64,000 bases of DNA from Triatoma infestans (taxonomy: Eukaryota > Arthropoda > Insecta > Hemiptera > Reduviidae). The notes under the pieces are model-generated. The model did no database searches. It was given only the letters and a program-made list of their open reading frames with translations, and was not told where the DNA came from. A program made the translations under genes and the position numbers. The stretch is from positions 1 to 64,000 of the forward strand of contig JAAEAF010002736.1 in the NCBI GenBank assembly GCA_011037195.1, written 5' to 3'. This document shows, piece by piece, positions 57,161 through 64,000 of the stretch (its first letter is position 1; every line of letters starts with the position of its first letter).

Positions 57161-59340
57161 ACGGATCATTGGCTACAAACTATTTCATCGTACTCAGGGG
57201 ACCTCAATACATGTATTTCCTGAGTAAACAATCTTCCGAAATACTATTTAAATAATGACTGATAAGTTCTATAATTTCGTTTTTAAGTCTATCATTTGTT
57301 ATGCGGCACAAATCTGGGGATCAAGAATCTGTATAAAAATGTTGAGATACCATTTCAATTTTTTATAAAGAAATGTATCAACATACCCCAAAATTCACCC
57401 GATTTCATACTATAATTGGGCCAATTAAATTGATGCCATTTCTACATGCTCAGACTGCATTATATTACAGACTGCATATTAATAAATATTCCACTCCTTT
57501 ATTGTTCATCATTTCCGCACATTTTCACCAAATTAATTACTAAAAACAAATTGTTTTGGTATAATGACCAGGGGTCAATTAAATTAATGATTTAATAAAC
57601 TGTAAATTTAAAGTTAGTGGATATTTTGTAAACAAAATTCGTAAAAAATTTGTTTTAATTACCGACCTAAATCACAGAATGGTACCAAACACGTATTGTA
57701 TAAACAACTGTTACATTACCAGAATTATATTTACAGCATTATGGATGCAGGGACAATTAGTTGGATTTTTAAAAATGTAGAGGGGAACTGCCTCATATAA
57801 ATAAATACTGCCTATACTTAAATACTTGCCTTATACTTGAAGAATCCCGAATGATTAATTTCAACAAAGCAGAACTTAACCGGAAGAATTCTGTATTATT
57901 TAAACGGAAATGATAAACATTTTTTTTCCTTGACTCCATGACTACGGCTTCTCAACCATTCTGCGTCGCGCGGCCCAGTATAAACAAATAAATTGGCCTA
58001 GTTTAGACAATTTTGCAAACTGGCTTGGAAGATTAGGTAGGGGTTAATTTTGGAGTTTTATTATGAATTTTATATTACCTTAATATACGATATCTCTCTC
58101 TGTGTTAATATTTACTGCTAGTTCATGGTCATTCTCTTTTATTTTGGATTTAGTAATATAATGAGTGTTAGACATGTTTGTGTGTTTAAAATATGTACTT
58201 AGGCAGCTCAGTTTATATACTTATTTATTTATTTTAAAGTCCACTAATAAAATAATATCTTAATTTCCCTTCAATATCTTTAAGTTAATTAATAATATAT
58301 TTATATACTATTGTATATTATTCTACTTATACTTATTTGCTTTTTGCAGTCTTTTCCAGTAGTAAACTTATTAATCTAGTTAGCAAATAATAAACGACAC
58401 CTCAGACGGTCGTTGACAAATGAGTATGTCTATAACATGGACTTCTTTTGGTTATATAATGTATAATATTTTGTGAACAAATACTATCAATAGTAAATAA
58501 CTCAGCTAAAAGATATTTTATAACAATGTTAGTAGATTGTAGACGGTGGCTCTTCATTTCCTGTTGTTTAATGCAGTCGTTCTCCAAATATTTCTATTTA
58601 ATGTATTAACTTATTTCATCTAATGGAGACTCACATTATGAATACAATCAAAATTCTAAACAATTCTGCCAATAAGTTGTTGAAAAGTTTTAGCTGAGAA
58701 GAATTCTATCCAAAATAGAGAACATCTATGTGTCCGTATCGATTTTGAAGGAATTTTATCACCTAGAATTGTGATAATTACAATTATAGGAAGTTATGTG
58801 ATGTTTTTTTCTTTTTATAACAAAAGTTTTGATAGAGGATGCCGCCCAAGTACCCCAGTGCAGACTGAAGCAGTTCAATATATTTGTAAATAGTGGATAA
58901 TTATAAATCTCTCAAACATTAAAAGAAAGTAGAGTGTCGCCAACTTTCGATTGAACACATTTTAATGATGGGATGGATTTGCTAAACTACTTTAATAATT
59001 TCCAAAAATCTGGTAGAATTTCTAAAATTAAAGGCTTCCACACTTGAATCTAAATAAATACTACAAATAACCTTATCTACTTGGGAGCACCACCCCCTTA
59101 AGCTCGGAAAGTTTAGAAAAGTGGCCGAGCATTTAGTGAATAGATGTTTTCCTGGTTTTTCTTCACATTTTAAAATTTGTAAAACAAATTATTGTGATAG
59201 CAAAATGCACTTGTTTTATTCATTCATTGCCAATAGGTTACTTGATGCATTACGAAACTTGGGACTTAGGGAAAATTTGTGAAAAATCTTTTACACCAAC
59301 GCAGAAATAATCCAGGGGTTGTTCTGTGAGGATGTAAGCC
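57161..59340. other. No gene recognised (unit B copy of 16,260-18,570)
   Basis: AT-rich; lacks the 139 bp at 17,576-17,714 of unit A. Confidence 0.6.
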
Positions 59341-59349
59341 TAATTAATT

Positions 59350-61213
59350 GCAATTAAAATCAAATATATTTAATAGAATTCTTACATACGGGCAAAGAAT
59401 TTTCGGTTCCCCCGATGACAGCTTAGTGATAGATAGATAGATAGATAATATTCTGTGTTACATTGTTGTACAGATAAAACTGACACTTAAATTTAATAGA
59501 ACATATATTTAGCACCAAACAAGTTAACATTAAAAATGTTTATAATAACAGTACAGAGTCCATGCATAATAACGGCACCAATACAGACATGTCGGGTAGA
59601 ACCTCTATCGATAATGTACATCTCAATAGCCATTGAATATATAAAAGTCCCGCCCTCCCCTCGTGAAAGAAGATGAATATCCAATGATTTTTTACAAATT
59701 CAAACGTGGCGATGGCTTCCGATGTCTGAAGACGGCGTAATACAGGTTCCTTGAATAACTCTGAATATTAGATGATCTCTCATTTGGCTGCTCAAGTGGC
59801 CTCCATTAAGAAGGGAGTTGGTTGGAGCCCAACCAGTGATTTTTCTGATGTAGGAATTGGAGGAGGTTGCATAAATCTTTGTGCCAACAGTGTCCGGAAC
59901 AATGTACCTTGCTGTAAGACTTGGGAAGCAGGCTTTATTTGGTCCACGTGTCTTTTCCATTTCAGGTTGCGATTGAACGAAGTAGTGATATGATCCTTGT
60001 TGTTCAATAACAGTTCTATATAACCACTTCCTATGACCGAAATAACCTCGTGCGAAGACTTGTTGGCCAACGGAGTATTTGTTTATGGCAATGCCTTCTT
60101 GGTCCTGGCACATTCTGGGTCCCGAGAATGTGAATCTTCTTGGTCACGAGATCCATTAGGCAGGGTTTCATCATGTCGAGAGTTGTTCGTATTTCTCTTT
60201 GTAGGAATAATTTGGTGGGTGATTCTGCAGTTGCTAAATTAGAAGCTCTTCGGTAAATTGAACAGAAATTGTTGTAATTTCTCTTCTATATGTAGCTTCG
60301 TTTCCGCCATTGCACGAATAACCTGCTTTAGACCATAAACAAACCGCTCGGCTTGGCCATTCGATGGTGGGTGATATTGAACGGTAGTTGTATGCTTAAT
60401 AAACATTAAAGATAGAAATGTTTTAAATTCGTAATTTACAATATGCCTGCCTACATCGGTCACCACAACGATATTATGGAACAGATATGTTTAATAAATT
60501 TATTTGTTGTCATAGAAGATTTAATAAAAAATGCTGGCCATTTTGAATGTACATTCACAACTAATAAAAAGTTATAGTCATAAAAGAGACCTTTAAAATC
60601 CTAATGGATTCCTTCCCAATGTTTGGTTAGGTGATTTGGATGATAGGAGACTTCGGTGCATTTCTTTGATTTTCTCAGTATGGTGTACAAGTATTTGTAG
60701 TCCGTTCGAAGTGAGGCCAGTGAACAAAGGACCTCGCTAGCTGTGTCCTTACATTCCTGGAGTGTAACTCTTCTTGGACTTGAGGTTTGTAGTTCAGCGA
60801 AATATAAATGTGAATTCCCTTCATGACACAGCCGTTCATGTAAAATTTGCAGTTCTTTGTGGAACTCTGGATAAAGTTGTCTCAAGTCTGGGTCCTTCAA
60901 CGTAGCCTTAGCTAGCTAAGTGGCATTAAATTGAGTCCGAGATCATGGCTGCCATTGAAATATTTCTGGTATATCAAGAGCAAAACGTTGTGCTGAATTA
61001 TTTGGTAATCGGCAGAAGGAATCGCATTATCATGTAATGTTGATTTCCTATATTTAATATCGAGTTCATAGTTCCGAAGTAATAAGGAATGATGTAATAA
61101 TTTTTGCCCTTAGCCTTCTTTTTTGAAGATATATGAACTAATGGCTGATGGTCTGTATATAAGTACAGTATGCTCTGCAACAAGTAATGGAAGAATTTTT
61201 CTGTTCCCAATTT
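59350..61213 (-). mobile_element. Decayed Ty3/gypsy retrotransposon (unit B)
   Basis: Copy of 18,580-20,440: RNase H 61,210-60,998, integrase core 60,466-60,239, C-terminus 60,113-59,700, with a few substitutions. Confidence 0.8.
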
Positions 61214-61537
61214 AATGTTAAGAGCCTCTTTGTCTAATTGGGACCAATTGGTTCACTTGGGGAAAGCGCAAAACTTGCTAACACGATGGACCGTTCTACC
61301 CACTCTGGAAGTACATGCGAAAGAACACATGCTAAGTCTGCCGCAGATGCAACCACTGGTAGCAAATTAGAACATTAGGATTCTAACCGATCAATACCTG
61401 GTCAGAAGTAATTTCTTGTTTGAGGCCACGAAGGAAGACAAATATTTGTACATTTGAATTGTTAATGATTAAAATCTCTTTATGAAGCAACTAATTAAAA
61501 ATACTTGGATTGTATCAGAGATATTTTTAGTGATAGC

Positions 61538-61605
61538 CTGCTTGTTTTTGTGGTAATCGACCGGTTTTAGGCGTTTGCCCATCATCAGGATGTTTTTTGT
61601 CAAAC
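61538..61605 (-). ncRNA. Hammerhead-ribozyme-like remnant (unit B)
   Basis: Copy of 20,765-20,832 with the same CTGATGA core and altered second strand. Confidence 0.45.
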
Positions 61606-61767
61606 AGTCTGATATCATAGACTTGCACTGAGCTAATTAAGTTGATATATTCTAGTGTAAATTTTGTGGAGTGTATCAACTAAATGTGCTCTGTGCAAGA
61701 AAGCTGGCCTCCATGCAGTGTTCTCTAGCTACAGGCAATACAGCTCATCACCGGAGTTGTAGAGGCT

Positions 61768-61858
61768 CCTAGGAAGAGAAAATCTAAGGCAGCATACTGG
61801 GTTCGGATCGGGACTCCGTATTGAGTCCAGTGCGCTACCACTAAGCTAATGCCTTCTT
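61768..61858 (-). repeat. Possible tRNA-derived SINE head (unit B)
   Basis: Copy of 20,995-21,085. Confidence 0.35.
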
Positions 61859-62068
61859 TTCCCATGGCTTAGGCCAATAAATTAGGGACGGAGTCCCTAG
61901 TTTGTGTACTGTGTTTGTCGTTGTCTGTAAATAGTAGAGTGTATGTAGTTTGAGTGTATTGTATACTGCTCTTAAAAAGTGCATGGAATACTGAGCTGTG
62001 GTAACTCTTGGGGTCACTACATCCCAAGTAATTCATGCAACAGATACCCGTTACGAGCATAAAAATAC

Positions 62069-62318
62069 TTAACTGTTATTTTCTAAATCTGTACATGATA
62101 CACATTCATAAGAATCAGGTGAGTTCCTACGAATTTGGGGTATTAACAGTTTTTCATTTAAATTTTCATTATGTTTAGAACAAAGTGTGATCAAAGTACC
62201 AACACTGAAACTGACAATTACTCCAATCGGTATAAATAAATTAAAAGATATTCTGTACAGATAGGGAACATCCGAATCAAATATCACAGGCGTGCTGTAG
62301 GGAGAGCCTCTGGTCATA
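62069..62318 (-). CDS. SLC5 exon 11, gene C (C-terminus)
   Basis: Copy of 21,296-21,545 with one visible residue change (Ser to Pro) lying upstream of the acceptor. It ends a third symporter gene whose other exons lie right of the window. Confidence 0.83.
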
Positions 62319-62406
62319 CTGAAATAAACAGGAATTGTCAGTGTAGTTATCAAGATTAAGTGCCACTGATGTAGCAGTACTGTACTGAGATAAAACTGTA
62401 AATTAC

Positions 62407-62558
62407 TTTACAAATATATGGGATACATTGTCGACACAGCCTTCAGTGCTCACTATTTTAGTTGTATATTTTATTTTACCAGCGGCTATTGACCACATAC
62501 TGCCCAATGACATCCATGCAGTTATTACAATTCCAGACAGTGCCCCCACAATGGCTCC
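62407..62558 (-). CDS. SLC5 exon 10, gene C
   Basis: Copy of 21,634-21,785, intact splice sites. The intron to exon 11 is slightly diverged from unit A. Confidence 0.83.
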
Positions 62559-63062
62559 CTGAAATGATTAGTAATAATTAATGCAAACTAAAACAGTAAT
62601 CTTGGATACATATAAATTAATAAACACAAATATGGTGCATTATGTCTCTATATTTATAGAATTTAAACAAGAGATAACAATAACTCATGTACGAGGTTTG
62701 TCCTATTGTGAGGTTACTCAGATTTTGCCAAATAATAACAGTCGCCACGCTGATAGATTTGGACAATTAAATTACCTTAATGTTGGCATTTCGAATAAAC
62801 AAACCAAAAGAAAATATAAATATTTTGAATTCATTAACAAAACTTAATAGTGTTATGGACATCTGCAATCAAACGACATAAAATTATTAAAGTCCTAATT
62901 ATGGAAATTATTGATTATTTTTTAAATTATTAAAAAAAGATAAAACGAAGTACATGCAATCTGTCTACTTTCTCTTTCTCCCCAATAAGAGGAACTATTG
63001 CGATCGTGTCAAATTTTCGAAATTGAGTTTTCACCGGTAATACAGGTTTTGAGGTCTCTGAC

Positions 63063-64000
63063 TGTGACGTATGGTGACCTGGGTTAATCGATTGATGTTT
63101 GAATCGATATGCTACATATGATCAGATGATCGATTATTATATAGAGAGTTTATAAAGATTGTAACCTGTTTAGTATTGTTGTGGTGAGATAGTTGATTAA
63201 GAACTGGTTCACTTTAGTAGAATCATGGTGTCAGGTGTACACCTCATAAATATAATTTATAAATGTGACTAGTTATAACATGGCAACATATTCTGTAAAC
63301 CCGCCTAGTGAGTTTGATTATTCAGCAAAATATTCTGAATGGACAGGACAAAAATTTATGATTTTTCTCAGAGCATCAGGCAAATCGCAGGCTAAAAATG
63401 AAGAGGTAAAAATTACTCTTCTGGTTAATTTTTTGGGAGATCAGGGAATAGATATTTATAACTAATTTACTTTACCTAAGAAACCTTGTTTGGAGGATGT
63501 ATTGTTTGATGATTTTGTGTTCCTCTTTCAAACCACGTGTACGAGTCTTTCAAGTTTAATTATATTAAGCCATTGAAACTAGTTATAGTGCTATAATCCA
63601 TTGTTATATTTATTGTTGTATCTGTTATTTACCTATTATTCTTTGGTCAGGCAATTTATTTATTCTATAAGTTATGGATAAGTAATTTTTTCTTTTTTTT
63701 CTAGTTTACTCTGATTTACCTGCCGTAGAATCTAATCTAAGTTGAATTTAATAAGTAGAATATATCATATAGAGGGATTTCAGGAAAATTTTAGAAAGCA
63801 GTTTATTAATAAATATAACATGTATTTACAGGGTTAGGTAAATTTCCTTTTCCGTACAAAATAACTCTTGCCGTACAGACTGACATAAACCCTTACTGTC
63901 AGTATTAAATAAAGAATACACAAAATTTCAGCTGATTACAAAGGTTACAGCTAAAAATATTAAAATATGATTTGAAATTGGAATATCTACACGGATCACA
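63063..64000 (+). mobile_element. Ty3/gypsy element 2 (unit B), cut by window edge
   Basis: 5' LTR 63,063-63,225, primer-site-like TGGTGTCAGGTG at 63,226-63,237, gag fragment from about 63,280 (open to 63,465, longer than in unit A, where a 1-bp loss breaks it), then the same internal deletion. It runs off the end. Confidence 0.8.

Larger units (their letters stand above)
40849..64000. repeat. Tandem segmental duplication, unit B (right, truncated by window edge)
   Basis: Partner of bases 1-23,224. Similarity runs to the last base of the window, so the right boundary lies outside. Base 40,849 equals base 1 while still inside the provirus, so no junction of the duplication is visible. The period is therefore about 40.8 kb, and the window can be read as consecutive units of an array. 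Confidence 0.95.

Overview
The window looks like insect nuclear DNA: it is AT-rich, intron-split and dense with transposable elements. It carries an insect errantivirus-type LTR element (env-bearing Ty3/gypsy), other Ty3/gypsy elements, several non-LTR (LINE) remnants, a Penelope-like element, and Tigger-like and mariner-like DNA transposon remnants. I cannot name the species. A TE-rich insect genome is the safest statement. There are no bacterial operons, CRISPR arrays, rRNA genes or convincing intact tRNA genes.

The dominating fact is a head-to-tail duplication with a period of about 40.8 kb. Bases 1 to about 23,220 recur almost unchanged at 40,849-64,000, and both ends of the window are still inside the repeat. 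About 1.57 units of a tandem array are therefore visible (or, less excitingly, an assembly of haplotypes laid end to end). Each unit carries, on the minus strand, a gene for an SLC5-family sodium/solute symporter (SMVT/SMCT-like). I could assemble exons by splice sites and phases: the first six exons of gene A (13.9-5.4 kb), 11 coding exons plus a duplicate exon pair for gene B (54.8-21.3 kb), and the last two exons of a third gene C (62.0-62.6 kb). The first two exons are themselves duplicated (1a/2a and 1b/2b), and 2b is frameshifted in both units. In gene A exon 1a is also frameshifted, whereas gene B keeps it intact. Two internal exons expected for this family were not found in gene B, and both gaps coincide with clusters of nested TEs.

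Layout: 1-5,169 right part of an errantivirus provirus (copy A); 5.4-13.9 kb SLC5 gene A 5' exons with an inserted LINE; 10.6-16.3 kb LINE tails and an interspersed repeat carrying (GT)n; 16.3-18.6 kb no recognisable content; 18.9-20.4 kb decayed gypsy pol (minus); 20.7-21.1 kb Penelope-like and tRNA-like remnants; 21.3-21.8 kb last exons of gene B; 22.3-26.3 kb a second gypsy element whose 3' LTR is split by an 805-bp insertion; 26.3-31.3 kb gene B exons 7-9 among LINE and Tigger remnants; 31.8-35.8 kb a LINE split by a gypsy element with matching LTRs and target-site duplication; 36.3-39.2 kb LINE RNase H and Penelope endonuclease remnants; 39.3-46.0 kb complete errantivirus provirus (copy B); 46.2-54.8 kb gene B 5' exons; 55-62 kb repeat of 14-21 kb; 62.0-62.6 kb end of gene C; 63.1 kb onward start of the second gypsy element again.

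The most unusual item is the LTR element at 32,151-35,535. Between one pair of LTRs with a perfect 5-bp target duplication, a Gag of BEL/Pao type (DUF1759-like) is joined directly to a Ty3/gypsy reverse transcriptase-RNase H-integrase. Other notable signals are two short patches where the otherwise ~99% identical units differ by roughly 15-20% (both inside multicopy repeats, as expected of ectopic gene conversion), the LTR comparisons that order insertion before duplication, and hammerhead-like cores in the Penelope remnants.
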